64,000 nt of DNA from Marinobacter nanhaiticus D15-8W (GTDB taxonomy: Bacteria > Pseudomonadota > Gammaproteobacteria > Pseudomonadales > Oleiphilaceae): contig NZ_AP028878.1 in the NCBI RefSeq assembly GCF_036511935.1, forward strand, positions 2,232,001 through 2,296,000, written 5' to 3'. Below are positions 40,593 to 50,748 of this stretch, piece after piece. The translations under genes were made by a program, and so were the position numbers. Position 1 is the first letter of the stretch, and each line of letters opens with the position of its first letter. Under the pieces are notes generated by a model that was given only the letters and a program-made list of their open reading frames with translations, ran no database searches and was not told where the DNA came from.

Positions 40593-41455
40593 GAAAAGTA
40601 CCCAACAATAAAGCCTGGTGGCTGGTCCTGCCGGTATTCATCCTGGTGGCCTTCTCGGCACTGATTCCCCTGATGACGGTCGTGAATTATTCGGTACAGG
40701 ATATCTTTGGGCCCAACAGTGCCTACTGGGTCGGTATCGAATGGTTTCGGGACGTTCTGCGTAACGAGGCGCTACAGGAATCCCTCGGTCGTCAGATCAT
40801 CTTTTCCGCCGCCGTACTGATCATCGAGATTCCGCTGGGCATTGGCGTTGCATTGATGATGCCGACGGCGGGTCGCCGGGCATCCCTGTGTCTGATCCTG
40901 CTGGCTATTCCGCTGCTGATTCCGTGGAACGTTGTCGGGACGATCTGGCAGATTTTCGGCCGCGGCGACATTGGACTGTTTGGTCGGGCGATGAACGAGA
41001 TCGGCTTCAGTTACAACTATACGGCGGATACCGCCGATGCCTGGTTCACCGTGCTGCTGATGGATGTCTGGCACTGGACGCCGCTGGTGGCGCTGCTGTG
41101 TTACTCCGGGCTGCGCGCTATTCCCCAGGCCTTCTACCAGGCGGCCGAAATAGATCGGGCTTCCCGCTGGGCAGTGTTCCGCTATATCCAGTTGCCGCGT
41201 CTTAAAAGCGTGCTGGTCATCGCCGTACTGCTGCGATTCATGGACAGTTTCATGATCTACACCGAGCCTTTCGTGCTTACGGGGGGCGGACCTGGCAGTT
41301 CAACCACATTCCTGAGTCAGACACTGACGACGATGGCTGTAGGTCAGTTCGATATCGGCCGGGCCGCTGCCTTCTCATTGATCTACTTCTTGATCGTGCT
41401 GTTGGTTTCCTGGCTGTTTTTCACCGCCATCACATACCCGGACAGAGACAAGTAG
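40589..41455 (+). CDS. glpP: Glycerol ABC importer permease 1 (GlpP-like)
   Basis: A 288-residue inner-membrane permease of the MalF type, with about six transmembrane segments (WWLVLPVFILVAFSALIPLM near the start) and the EAA-type loop YQAAEIDRASRWAVFRYIQL that contacts the ATPase. Its start overlaps the glpT stop. The assignment to glycerol is by context. Confidence 0.82.
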   Translation: MRKVPNNKAWWLVLPVFILVAFSALIPLMTVVNYSVQDIFGPNSAYWVGIEWFRDVLRNEALQESLGRQIIFSAAVLIIEIPLGIGVALMMPTAGRRASLCLILLAIPLLIPWNVVGTIWQIFGRGDIGLFGRAMNEIGFSYNYTADTADAWFTVLLMDVWHWTPLVALLCYSGLRAIPQAFYQAAEIDRASRWAVFRYIQLPRLKSVLVIAVLLRFMDSFMIYTEPFVLTGGGPGSSTTFLSQTLTTMAVGQFDIGRAAAFSLIYFLIVLLVSWLFFTAITYPDRDK

Positions 41456-41465
41456 GGGCGCTGCC

Positions 41466-42272
41466 ATGAAGATGAATCAACGCAAAGGCTTCGGCATCAC
41501 CTTCTATATCCTGTTCCTGATGCTGCCGATCTACTGGTTGCTGAACATGTCCTTCAAGACCAACCAGGAAATATTGAGCTCGCTGACGTTGTGGCCAAAA
41601 GATTTCACGCTAAACAACTATGCGGTGATCTTTACCGACCCCAGTTGGTATTCCGGCTACATCAACTCGATGATCTATGTGTCGATCAACGTGGTGATTA
41701 CCCTGGTCGTGGCCTTGCCCGCGGCCTATGCCTTCAGTCGCTACAAGTTCGTCGGTGACAAGCACCTGTTCTTCTGGCTGCTGAGCAATCGCATGGCGCC
41801 TCCGGCGGTCTTTCTGCTGCCGTTCTTCCAGCTGTATTCGTCCATTGGCCTGTTCGACACCCACATTGCTGTGGCCCTGGCCCACTGTCTGTTCAACGTG
41901 CCGCTGGCGGTGTGGATCCTCGAGGGCTTTATCTCTGGCGTACCGCGGGAATACGACGAAATGGCCTATATCGATGGCTATAGCTTTCCCAAATTCTTCA
42001 TCAAGATCTTTATGCCCATGATTCGCTCGGGTATCGGTGTCGCCGCGTTCTTTGCCTTTATGTTCTCTTGGGTCGAACTGCTGTTGGCGCGCACCCTGAC
42101 ATCGGTGGACGCCCAGCCCATCAGCGCCATCATGACACGAACGGTCGGTGCCAGCGGGATCGATTGGGGTGTGCTGGCGGCGGCAGGGGTACTTACCATT
42201 ATTCCCGGGCTGCTGGTGGTCTGGTTTGTTCGTAACCATGTGGCCACGGGCTTTGCCCTGGGCCGGGTTTAA
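41466..42272 (+). CDS. glpQ: Glycerol ABC importer permease 2 (GlpQ-like)
   Basis: A 268-residue MalG-type permease with about six transmembrane segments and the EAA loop YDEMAYIDGYSFPKFFIKI. It starts 10 bp after glpP and pairs with it as a heterodimeric membrane channel. The symbol follows the rhizobial glycerol ABC system, not the phosphodiesterase of the same name. Confidence 0.82.
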   Translation: MKMNQRKGFGITFYILFLMLPIYWLLNMSFKTNQEILSSLTLWPKDFTLNNYAVIFTDPSWYSGYINSMIYVSINVVITLVVALPAAYAFSRYKFVGDKHLFFWLLSNRMAPPAVFLLPFFQLYSSIGLFDTHIAVALAHCLFNVPLAVWILEGFISGVPREYDEMAYIDGYSFPKFFIKIFMPMIRSGIGVAAFFAFMFSWVELLLARTLTSVDAQPISAIMTRTVGASGIDWGVLAAAGVLTIIPGLLVVWFVRNHVATGFALGRV

Positions 42273-42283
42273 GGAGATCGATC

Positions 42284-42559
42284 ATGATTGCCTGGATGCA
42301 GTGGACCCTGCCGACCGCCATTTTCTTCGCCGTGATCGCCGCAATCCTGCTGGTGATGACGATTTTCGAAGTGGTTTCGCCGTGTATCGAACGAAAAGGG
42401 TTTCTTCCCATCGCCACCACCCGGGGCGACCGGTTGTTCATCGGCCTGTTGAGCAGCGCCTATATCCACTTGTTATTCCTGGGGTTGACCGATGCTTCGC
42501 TGTGGATCGCGCTGGCCATATCGGTGGTGTGGGTAGGTGTACTCTTAAGGTGGGGATGA
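42284..42559 (+). CDS. glpU: Small membrane protein of the glycerol importer locus (DUF2160-like, GlpU)
   Basis: A 91-residue, strongly hydrophobic protein with three predicted transmembrane segments (PTAIFFAVIAAILLVMTIF, LFIGLLSSAYIHLLFLGL, LWIALAISVVWVGVLL) and a conserved-looking central SPCIERKGFLPIATTRGDR. Small proteins of this kind are found between permease and binding-protein genes in GlpSTPQUV-type loci; their function is not established. It starts 11 bp after glpQ. Confidence 0.75.
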   Translation: MIAWMQWTLPTAIFFAVIAAILLVMTIFEVVSPCIERKGFLPIATTRGDRLFIGLLSSAYIHLLFLGLTDASLWIALAISVVWVGVLLRWG

Positions 42560-42605
42560 AGGAGGTGAAGCTGGTAAATATTTCCACTTTCGAAATTGTA
42601 TGCTT

Positions 42606-42646
42606 TTCGTAAACGAACTATTGTATGGAAAATGATCGCAAACGAT
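42606..42646. promoter_or_regulatory. GlpR-like operators upstream of glpV
   Basis: TTCGTAAACGAA (42606-42617) is an exact TTCG-N4-CGAA. ATCGCAAACGAT (42635-42646) is a related palindrome. They suggest that the binding-protein gene also has its own regulated promoter. Confidence 0.5.
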
Positions 42647-42711
42647 CGCGAGGAAGTTTTCGATCTGTGACCCGGTGGTTGCCTCAAGCACGGGGGCTAT
42701 GGATGGGAAGT

Positions 42712-42727
42712 GGGGCCGCGAGGCCCC
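42712..42727 (+). other. Intercistronic hairpin before glpV
   Basis: GGGGCC-GCGA-GGCCCC, a perfect 6-bp stem with a GNRA-type tetraloop and no T-run, 38 nt before the glpV start. It could protect the downstream mRNA. Confidence 0.5.
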
Positions 42728-42764
42728 GTGGTCGACAACACTAACAATACAGACGAGGTTGGAT

Positions 42765-44510
42765 ATGTTTAACAAGAAGAACTATCCGCGAGCCCTGTTA
42801 TTGAGTACCGCCGTTGGCGTGCTCGGTGCGGGTTTCAGCATGCACGCCGGAGCCGACCAATATTCCGATGCGGCCGAGAAGTGGGTGACGAATGAATTCA
42901 CGCCATCCACCCTGAGTAAGGAAGAACAGCTTGAGGAAATGGCCTGGTTTACGGAAGCCGCCAAGGAGTTCCGTGGCATGGACATCAACGTGGTGTCCGA
43001 GACCATCGCCACGCATGAGTACGAAGCTAACGTCCTCGCCAAGGCCTTCTCTGAAATTACCGGTATCAACCTGACCCATAACCTGATCCAGGAAGGTGAC
43101 GTCATCGAGAAGTTGCAGACCCAGATGCAGTCCGGCCGCAATATCTACGATGGCTACGTCAACGACTCCGACCTGATCGGTACCCACTTCCGCTACGGTA
43201 AGGTGGTCCCAATTACCGACATCATGGAAGGTTCCGGAAAGGAGTACACGTCGCCGACCCTGGATTTGGATGATTTCATCGGTCTCGATTTCACGACCGC
43301 CCCGGACGGCAAGATCTACCAGTTACCGGACCAGCAATTCGCCAACCTGTACTGGTTCCGTGCCGACTGGTTCGAGCGTGAAGATCTGAAGAAACAGTTC
43401 AAGGATCTCTACGGCTATGAGCTGGGCGTTCCGGTGAACTGGTCGGCCTATGAAGACATCGCCGAATTCTTTAGCGAGCATGTGAAGGAAATCGACGGTA
43501 AGCGAGTCTATGGTCACATGGACTACGGCAAGAAGGATCCTTCCCTCGGCTGGCGTTTCACCGACGCCTGGTTCTCCATGGCCGGTGCAGGCGACAAGGG
43601 CCTGCCTAATGGTATGCCGGTGGACGAGTGGGGCATCCGTGTCGAGGATTGCCATCCTGTGGGTTCCAGTGTGACCCGCGGTGGCGCGGTCAACGGTCCG
43701 GCGGCAGTCTACGCCACTCAGAAATACGTGGATTGGTTGGACAAGTACGCGCCGCCTGAAGCACAGGGCATGACGTTCTCCGAAGCGGGTCCGGTGCCGG
43801 CGCAGGGTAACGTGGCCCAGCAGATTTTCTGGTATACGGCGTTTACCTCAAGCATGACGAAGGACGGCCTGCCCGTCGTCAACGAAGACGGCACGCCCAA
43901 GTGGCGGATGGCGCCTTCACCGCATGGCCCGTACTGGCAGGAAGGCATGAAGTTGGGTTATCAGGATGTGGGTTCATGGACCTTCATGGAGTCTACGCCT
44001 GAGAAACGTCGCCTGGCGGCCTGGCTCTACGCCCAGTTCACCACCTCCAAGACCGTTTCGCTTAAGAAGACCCTCGAAGGTCTGACCCCGATCCGCGAGT
44101 CCGACATCAACTCGGAAGCCATGACTGAAGCGGCACCGAAGCTCGGTGGCCTGGTGGAGTTCTACCGCAGCCCGGCCCGCGTACAGTGGAGCCCGACCGG
44201 CACCAACGTGCCGGACTATCCGAAGCTGGCCCAGCTGTGGTGGCAGTACATCTCCCAGGTCGCCAGCGGCGAACAGACCCCGCAGCAGGCATTGGACGGC
44301 CTGGCTGAAGCCCAGGACAACATCATGATGCGTCTGGAGCGGGCCAATGTGATGGCAACTTGCGGACCCAAGCTGAACGAGCCGCGTGAAGCCAGTTACT
44401 GGCTGGAGCAGCCGGGAGCACCGAAGCCCAAGCTCGAGAACGAGAAGCCGCAAGGTGAGACCGTTCCTTACCAGGAACTGCTGAAGAGCTGGGAAGCAGC
44501 TGAGAGTTAA
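42765..44510 (+). CDS. glpV: Glycerol ABC importer periplasmic binding protein (GlpV-like)
   Basis: A 581-residue extracellular solute-binding protein (SBP_bac_1 type) with a signal peptide ending SMHAGA-DQYS. It is longer than typical maltose-binding proteins, as known for GlpV-type proteins. ATG 42765 follows GAGG; the in-frame extension to 42675 lacks a signal peptide and is rejected. Glycerol as ligand is inferred from the glp neighbours and the GlpR-like operators. A strong terminator follows. Confidence 0.82.
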   Translation: MFNKKNYPRALLLSTAVGVLGAGFSMHAGADQYSDAAEKWVTNEFTPSTLSKEEQLEEMAWFTEAAKEFRGMDINVVSETIATHEYEANVLAKAFSEITGINLTHNLIQEGDVIEKLQTQMQSGRNIYDGYVNDSDLIGTHFRYGKVVPITDIMEGSGKEYTSPTLDLDDFIGLDFTTAPDGKIYQLPDQQFANLYWFRADWFEREDLKKQFKDLYGYELGVPVNWSAYEDIAEFFSEHVKEIDGKRVYGHMDYGKKDPSLGWRFTDAWFSMAGAGDKGLPNGMPVDEWGIRVEDCHPVGSSVTRGGAVNGPAAVYATQKYVDWLDKYAPPEAQGMTFSEAGPVPAQGNVAQQIFWYTAFTSSMTKDGLPVVNEDGTPKWRMAPSPHGPYWQEGMKLGYQDVGSWTFMESTPEKRRLAAWLYAQFTTSKTVSLKKTLEGLTPIRESDINSEAMTEAAPKLGGLVEFYRSPARVQWSPTGTNVPDYPKLAQLWWQYISQVASGEQTPQQALDGLAEAQDNIMMRLERANVMATCGPKLNEPREASYWLEQPGAPKPKLENEKPQGETVPYQELLKSWEAAES

Positions 44511-44533
44511 TTGCTGACTGGTTGAAAATAAGA

Positions 44534-44566
44534 GCCACCGGAGACTCGGATTCCGGTGGCTTTTTT
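44534..44566 (+). terminator. Terminator after glpV
   Basis: GCCACCGGA / TCCGGTGGC (44534-44542, 44552-44560) followed by TTTTTT. Confidence 0.92.
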
Positions 44567-44646
44567 AATGGTGCGGACTGCATCTTGGCGGCAAACTGCG
44601 TGATGGAGTTTAGAAGTTCAGAAAGAGGGCAGCCTTGACCAGGCTG

Positions 44647-44862
44647 CTCCGAAGCTAAAGAGGGTGTTGCAAAAGCTACTGCGCTCGGACATACGGCGTT
44701 GAAAATCGCCTCAAGATGCTCATTTACAACCCGTAAACTGCGCTCTTTCGTTGATTTTCGCCTTGTCTGACCGTCGCTCGCGACGCTTTTGCAACACCCT
44801 CTAAAGCGTCGGCTACATGCTCCAGTCAACTCGAGTGTGTAGCAGAAGCTTCAGCTTCTGAG
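44647..44862. repeat. MITE-like nested-palindrome repeat, copy 1
   Basis: Outer arms (44647-44660 and CTTCAGCTTCTGAG at 44849-44862) enclose an inner 16-bp perfect inverted repeat AGGGTGTTGCAAAAGC (44661-44676) / GCTTTTGCAACACCCT (44785-44800). CTAAAG flanks the inner element on both sides (44655-44660, 44801-44806), like a target duplication. No coding potential. It fills the space between the convergent glpV and aldo/keto reductase genes; copy 2 is at 52054-52286. Confidence 0.85.
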
Positions 44863-44926
44863 GCACCAAAGGTGCCCCGCAGCAAAAAACATACGGCTTA
44901 CCAAGCTCCGACAAAGCCCTAAAGCC

Positions 44927-45781
44927 CTACGGCACTTCCTGCCCCCGCGCCGCCTCCAACAACGCAAACCAATCCGTCCTCGGCAGCTTCGCCTGCAACC
45001 CCGCCCGCGCTTCGGCAATCCGTTCGGCACGCATGGAGCCCAGAACCGGCGTCGGCGTTCCGGGGATCATGCGCAGCCAGGCTATGGCCAGGGCCGTCGA
45101 GGTCAGGCCGGTTTCGTTGGAGATCCGTGCCAGCTCATCGGCCAGCTTGCCGGCTTGCAGGTTGCCACCGCCCAAGGGCGACCAGGCGAGCCAGTGGAGA
45201 TTGTCGCGTAAGTGCGCTTCTATAGTGCCATCGGACAATGCAGCGTTCGCGCGCAGTGACAGTTCGCTCTGGTTGCATACCAGCGGGAGCCGGGTGTTGG
45301 CTTGCAGCCAGCGCCATTGCTCTGGCAGGAAGTTGGATACACCGATCTGGGCCACCTTGCCAGCTTCCACGGCGGCTTCGAGGGCACGTGCGACGGACGG
45401 CGCGTGCATGAGGGGGTCCGGTCGGTGGATGAGGAAGGTATCGATCTGTTCGATGTTCAGTCGCTGCAGGGCGCTGTCGATGGCCGAGGATATATAGTCT
45501 GATTCGGCGCAATAATGCTTCACCGTATCGCCATGAGCGTGAACGATGTCCGCCTTGGTAATCACGCGAACCCGGTTTCGTAGCGACGGTGCTGCTTTCA
45601 GGGCCTCTCCGAACGCGCTCTCGCACACGGTACTGCCGTAGATATCCGCATGATCGAAAGTGTCCAGCCCCTGGTCGACGTACGTCTCGATCCAGCGTGC
45701 CAGATCATTGGGCCGGCCCAGTTCCGGATAGTCCAGCAGGCGCATGAAGCCGAGAACGAGCTCGGGATAGGGCGTTGCCAT
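44927..45781 (-). CDS. Aldo/keto reductase
   Basis: A 284-residue NADPH-dependent oxidoreductase of the AKR TIM-barrel family, most like the YdhF type. The catalytic tetrad is visible as Asp and Tyr in FDHADIYG, Lys in VITKADI and His in LIHRPDP; the cofactor segment GSMRAERI lies near the C-terminus. Its start is 14 bp downstream of the amylase stop, so the two may be co-transcribed. The substrate cannot be predicted. Confidence 0.88.
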   Translation of the reverse strand: MATPYPELVLGFMRLLDYPELGRPNDLARWIETYVDQGLDTFDHADIYGSTVCESAFGEALKAAPSLRNRVRVITKADIVHAHGDTVKHYCAESDYISSAIDSALQRLNIEQIDTFLIHRPDPLMHAPSVARALEAAVEAGKVAQIGVSNFLPEQWRWLQANTRLPLVCNQSELSLRANAALSDGTIEAHLRDNLHWLAWSPLGGGNLQAGKLADELARISNETGLTSTALAIAWLRMIPGTPTPVLGSMRAERIAEARAGLQAKLPRTDWFALLEAARGQEVP

Positions 45782-45795
45782 GGTGGGCTCCTGTT

Positions 45796-47610
45796 TTATT
45801 TTCGCGCGAAGGCAATCACGACTCGATCGGTCCGGGTTTGCCGGGCAAAGGTGTAGGGCGCCTCTGACAGCAGCGCATGCCGACCAGCGCCGATGGCCGG
45901 ATGATTCTCGCGGAATTGCCCCATCGTTTGCCAGTAGCGCAAGGTCTCAGCCGTTTCGTCGTCGTCCAGTTCAGCCCAGTTCATATCCGAGCGGGTGCCC
46001 TGGTGCGCATCTGAACCGTTGGGGCCGTCCTTGCGGCCACTCTCGTCACCATAGAACACCTGCACTGTGCCTGGCGTGAAGAGGAGGGCGGCGGCGACTC
46101 GCTTTTGCAACGCCGGGTCCTCGTCGGCTTCGCTGCTGAACAACCGGGTATCGTGGGAAGAAATATAGCTCATGACGTTGAAGCGCTCTTCTCCATGCAT
46201 GGCGTCGCTATAGTCGGCATAGACCGGCTCCATGTTGGGCAGACACTCGGCTCCGGACAGGGCTTCCTCCTGCAGGTCGAAGTTGATTACGGCGTCGAAC
46301 CCGGCATCGTAGTACTGGCTGCGCGAGACTGAATGAGGGAAGACTTCGCCCACCATCCAGAAGTCCTTCGCCGGTAAGTCGGCTCCAGGATGTGCCGACC
46401 GGTACTCGTCCAGCGCCTCCTGTGCTGCGACTTTCAACTCAGCCCAGGCTTCGGGCTCCACGTGCTTGACCGTATCCACCCGGAAGCCATCGATACCAAA
46501 GCGGCGAATCCAGTCGGTGTGCCACTGGATCAGGTAATCGCGGACCGTGGCGTTCTCCAGTTGCTTGGCGCGGGTATCGTCTTTCCCGGCAAGGAAAACG
46601 GGTAAGTCGACCGGCTCATCGGACGCCGTGCGGAAATCCGGCAGGAACGACAGCGAGCCCTTGACTGGGTCCAGGGTGACGCTGGGGGCATCGGGGTAGT
46701 CGGCGATGCCCGCCCGCACCCAGTCGCCACCCCACCAGCGCGACCAGTCCGGATGATCGTAATTGATCAGGGCGTGGTAGGCATGCAGGTTTTCCCAGGA
46801 TTCCGGCCGCCAGTCGCCCCAGCGTTCCGGCAAGTACTGTTCGAACCCCTCGAACAGCCCTCCGAAGTTGAAGGTCTGCATATCCTGAAGGGTGCTGTAA
46901 CCCGGGTGATTCATGACGATATCCATCACTACGCGGATACCGCGCTCGTGGGCTTCGTCCACCAGGGCCTGGAACTCGGCTTCAGTACCGTAGGCCGCGT
47001 CCAGGCGAGTGAAATCCAGCGCGTAGTAGCCGTGATAGCCGTAATGACGGAAATCGCCCTGGTCGCCGCCGCCGACCCAGCCGTGAATCTGTTCTACTGG
47101 CGGCGACACCCAGATTGCATTGACGCCCAGCTGTTCCAGGTAATCCAGCTTCTCGGTCAAGCCAACGAAATCGCCACCGTGGAAGGTGCCGATTTCTTCT
47201 TTTCCATCGCGCTTTCGGCCGTAGGCGTTATCATTGCCGGCCTTGCCGTTGGCAAAGCGATCGGTGATGACGAAATAGACGGTAGCCCCGGCCCACTTGA
47301 AGCTGCCGGGCTCCGCCTCGACGGATTCCAGCATGATCAGACCTTCTGAACCGGGTGCGGCGGCCAGGGTGACGTGGCCGTCCTCGACCTGTACCTTGCG
47401 TCCGGAATAGAAGTCGCGAACCCACTCACCATCGGCGAAGACGTCGCCAACGGGAATGCGTTCCGGTTCGGCGGAGACCGTGCAGACCTTGTCACTAACC
47501 ATGTTTCCGTCGGTTCGATTGAGTGGGCCAGTTCCCTGACTTGTGGGGCCGGCGCAGCCGACGAGCAGTGCACAGAGGCTGGTCAGGGCAGGGCGTAGGG
47601 GCGAGCGCAT
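45796..47610 (-). CDS. Lipoprotein alpha-amylase (GH13, MalS-like)
   Basis: A 604-residue glycoside hydrolase 13 protein that should cut alpha-1,4-glucans outside the cytoplasm. It begins MRSPLRPALTSLCALLVGCAG with lipobox LVGC. Catalytic regions are VVMDIVMNHPG, GFRVDTVKHV (nucleophile Asp), MVGEVF (acid/base Glu) and SSHDTRLF. An N-terminal non-catalytic segment precedes ATVYFVITDRFANG. ATG 47610 follows AGGAG at 7 nt; the frame is open upstream to 48030 but that part overlaps malE. It is divergent from malE with MalT-like boxes between. Confidence 0.9.
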   Translation of the reverse strand: MRSPLRPALTSLCALLVGCAGPTSQGTGPLNRTDGNMVSDKVCTVSAEPERIPVGDVFADGEWVRDFYSGRKVQVEDGHVTLAAAPGSEGLIMLESVEAEPGSFKWAGATVYFVITDRFANGKAGNDNAYGRKRDGKEEIGTFHGGDFVGLTEKLDYLEQLGVNAIWVSPPVEQIHGWVGGGDQGDFRHYGYHGYYALDFTRLDAAYGTEAEFQALVDEAHERGIRVVMDIVMNHPGYSTLQDMQTFNFGGLFEGFEQYLPERWGDWRPESWENLHAYHALINYDHPDWSRWWGGDWVRAGIADYPDAPSVTLDPVKGSLSFLPDFRTASDEPVDLPVFLAGKDDTRAKQLENATVRDYLIQWHTDWIRRFGIDGFRVDTVKHVEPEAWAELKVAAQEALDEYRSAHPGADLPAKDFWMVGEVFPHSVSRSQYYDAGFDAVINFDLQEEALSGAECLPNMEPVYADYSDAMHGEERFNVMSYISSHDTRLFSSEADEDPALQKRVAAALLFTPGTVQVFYGDESGRKDGPNGSDAHQGTRSDMNWAELDDDETAETLRYWQTMGQFRENHPAIGAGRHALLSEAPYTFARQTRTDRVVIAFARK

Positions 47611-47669
47611 AGCATTCTCCTGGCGGTATTTATTATCAGGCGCGTTAACGGGAGCGCCGGTTATTGTTT

Positions 47670-47753
47670 GGGAGTAGGCTGAATAAAACCAGAGCGGGCG
47701 CGTTTTTTGTAGACGGAAAAAACTACGCCCCCTACTCCCCCGCGCTACGCCTC
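47670..47753. promoter_or_regulatory. MalT-like boxes between the amylase gene and malE
   Basis: In the malE direction three tandem copies read CTACGCCCCC (47723-47732), CTACTCCCCC (47732-47741) and CTACGCCTC (47745-47753). In the opposite orientation, toward the amylase gene, GGGAGTAGG lies at 47670-47678. They match the box type seen at pulA, lamB and aglA. Confidence 0.55.
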
Positions 47754-47868
47754 GGGTATTAAAAACAGGGCTGATGCCTGTATTGCGGTTTTCACTGACG
47801 ATGTTGAGCATCGCAATAACGACAAGTGCGACCATCCCGGTGCAACAAACCTCAGCAAGACACCGGAC

Positions 47869-47880
47869 AAGAACAATAAG
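47869..47880 (+). promoter_or_regulatory. CA-type motif in the malE leader
   Basis: AAGAACAATAAG contains an AANAANAA match about 30 nt upstream of the malE start. An Hfq/Crc role is inferred. Confidence 0.3.
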
Positions 47881-47905
47881 GCAGAGAACAGAAGAGGTAC
47901 TGACA

Positions 47906-49102
<1,197 letters not shown>

Positions 49103-49111
49103 AAGCCTCCG

Positions 49112-49139
49112 TCCGGCGGCGGCGCCGACCGCCGCCGGA
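49112..49139 (+). other. malE-malF intercistronic hairpin
   Basis: TCCGGCGGCGG (49112-49122) and CCGCCGCCGGA (49129-49139) form a perfect 11-bp GC stem without a T-run. It recalls the REP-type elements between malE and malF in E. coli that stabilise malE mRNA. Confidence 0.7.
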
Positions 49140-49194
49140 TGCCGGTTGCCCCCGGGTAACCGTGTCCAGGCGACAACCGACGGGGCTGACTACA

Positions 49195-50739
49195 ATGTTA
49201 ACCGAGACGCTGTCCTATCCTCGCGCAGCAAGCAAACCTCTCATGAGTCGAAATATTCTGAAGTGGGGCCTGATGGCCATATTGGTCAGCCTGGCGCTGT
49301 ACCTGATCCTGGCGCTCTACGCGCAGCGAGAATTCGTGTTCGCGATGCTGTTCCTGGTGCTCACCGCATCAGCCGTCTTCGTTTTCGTGAATCGGCGTAT
49401 GTACGCCCATCGCTACATCTATCCTGCGGTGGCGGGCATGACGCTGTTCGTCATCTTCCCGCTGATGTACACCGTCGGTATCGGCTTCACCAATTACAGC
49501 GCCAGCAACCTGTTGAGCTTCGAGCGTGTGCAGGAACAGATACTCGCGCGGACCTACCAATCCGAGGCGGTACGCTATGGATATGAGCTGTACCAGACCG
49601 AACAGGGGTATGTGATCTATCTCGAAGGTCAGAACCAGAATTTCCAATCGCCGCCGTTCTCCCTGGAAAATGGCAATGCCGAAGCGGTGCCTTTACGGCC
49701 TGCCGCGAGCGCCCCAACGGGCGAGCCGCTGGCGATGCGCGACATTATCAAGAACCGGCAAGCCTTGGGTGCGCTGACGCTGGAGACCGAGGACGGGCGT
49801 ATGCTCACCATGGTCGGGCTGCGTGACTTTGCTGGAATACAGCCACTGTATGAGCTGAGCGAGAACGGCGCGCTTACCAATCAGCGCACTGGCGTGACCT
49901 ACTTTCCGAATCATGACACCGGCTTTTACCAGAGTGCCGAGGGCGAGAGGTTGTCGCCGGGCTGGACGGTAAACACCGGCTGGTCGAACTACGAGCGGGT
50001 GATCACCGATCCAACCATTAGCGGCCCCTTCCTGCAGATATTCGCCTGGACACTGGCCTTCTCGGTGTTCACCGTCATCTTCACCCTGATTTTGGGCTTG
50101 CTGCTGGCCAACCTGCTGCAGTGGGACCAGATCCGTGGCAAGGGTTTCTACCGCACCATGCTAATCCTGCCATACGCGGTACCGGCGTTTATCTCGATCC
50201 TGGTATTCAAGGGGTTGTTCAACCAGAACTTCGGTGAGATCAACCTGGTATTGGAGAACCTGTTCGGTCTCCGTCCCGATTGGTTCAGCGACCCGACCAT
50301 GGCGCGGAGCATGATCCTGATCGTCAACACCTGGTTGGGCTATCCCTACATGATGCTGCTGTGCATGGGCTTGTTGCAGTCGATTCCGCGGGATTTGTAT
50401 GAGGCCTCGGCCATGGATGGGGCAGGTCCAATCAATAATCTGATGAACATCACTTTCCCGCTGATCCTTAAGCCTCTGGCGCCGCTGCTGATTGCCAGCT
50501 TCGCGTTCAATTTCAATAATTTCGTGCTGATCGCCCTGCTGACCGGCGGCGCGCCAGACATAATCGGTGCCAGCACGCCGGCGGGCACGACCGATCTGCT
50601 GGTGAGCTATACCTACCGGATTGCGTTTCAGGATTCCGGCCAGAACTTCGGCCTGGCGGCAGCGATAGCAACGGTGATCTTCGTGGTCGTGGGCGCGCTG
50701 TCCCTGATCAATCTCAAACTGTCCAAGGTCAAGGTGTAG
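49195..50739 (+). CDS. malF: Maltose ABC transporter permease MalF
   Basis: An inner-membrane permease of 514 residues, the same length as E. coli MalF. It has N-terminal transmembrane helices (FVFAMLFLVLTASAVFVFVN), a large periplasmic P2-type loop between about residues 95 and 260, and the EAA loop YEASAMDGAGPINNLMNITF near the C-terminus. ATG 49195 is chosen by length; upstream GTG 49162 and downstream ATG 49243 are alternatives and none has a strong ribosome site. Confidence 0.93.
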   Translation: MLTETLSYPRAASKPLMSRNILKWGLMAILVSLALYLILALYAQREFVFAMLFLVLTASAVFVFVNRRMYAHRYIYPAVAGMTLFVIFPLMYTVGIGFTNYSASNLLSFERVQEQILARTYQSEAVRYGYELYQTEQGYVIYLEGQNQNFQSPPFSLENGNAEAVPLRPAASAPTGEPLAMRDIIKNRQALGALTLETEDGRMLTMVGLRDFAGIQPLYELSENGALTNQRTGVTYFPNHDTGFYQSAEGERLSPGWTVNTGWSNYERVITDPTISGPFLQIFAWTLAFSVFTVIFTLILGLLLANLLQWDQIRGKGFYRTMLILPYAVPAFISILVFKGLFNQNFGEINLVLENLFGLRPDWFSDPTMARSMILIVNTWLGYPYMMLLCMGLLQSIPRDLYEASAMDGAGPINNLMNITFPLILKPLAPLLIASFAFNFNNFVLIALLTGGAPDIIGASTPAGTTDLLVSYTYRIAFQDSGQNFGLAAAIATVIFVVVGALSLINLKLSKVKV

Positions 50740-50748
50740 GAGGCTCTT

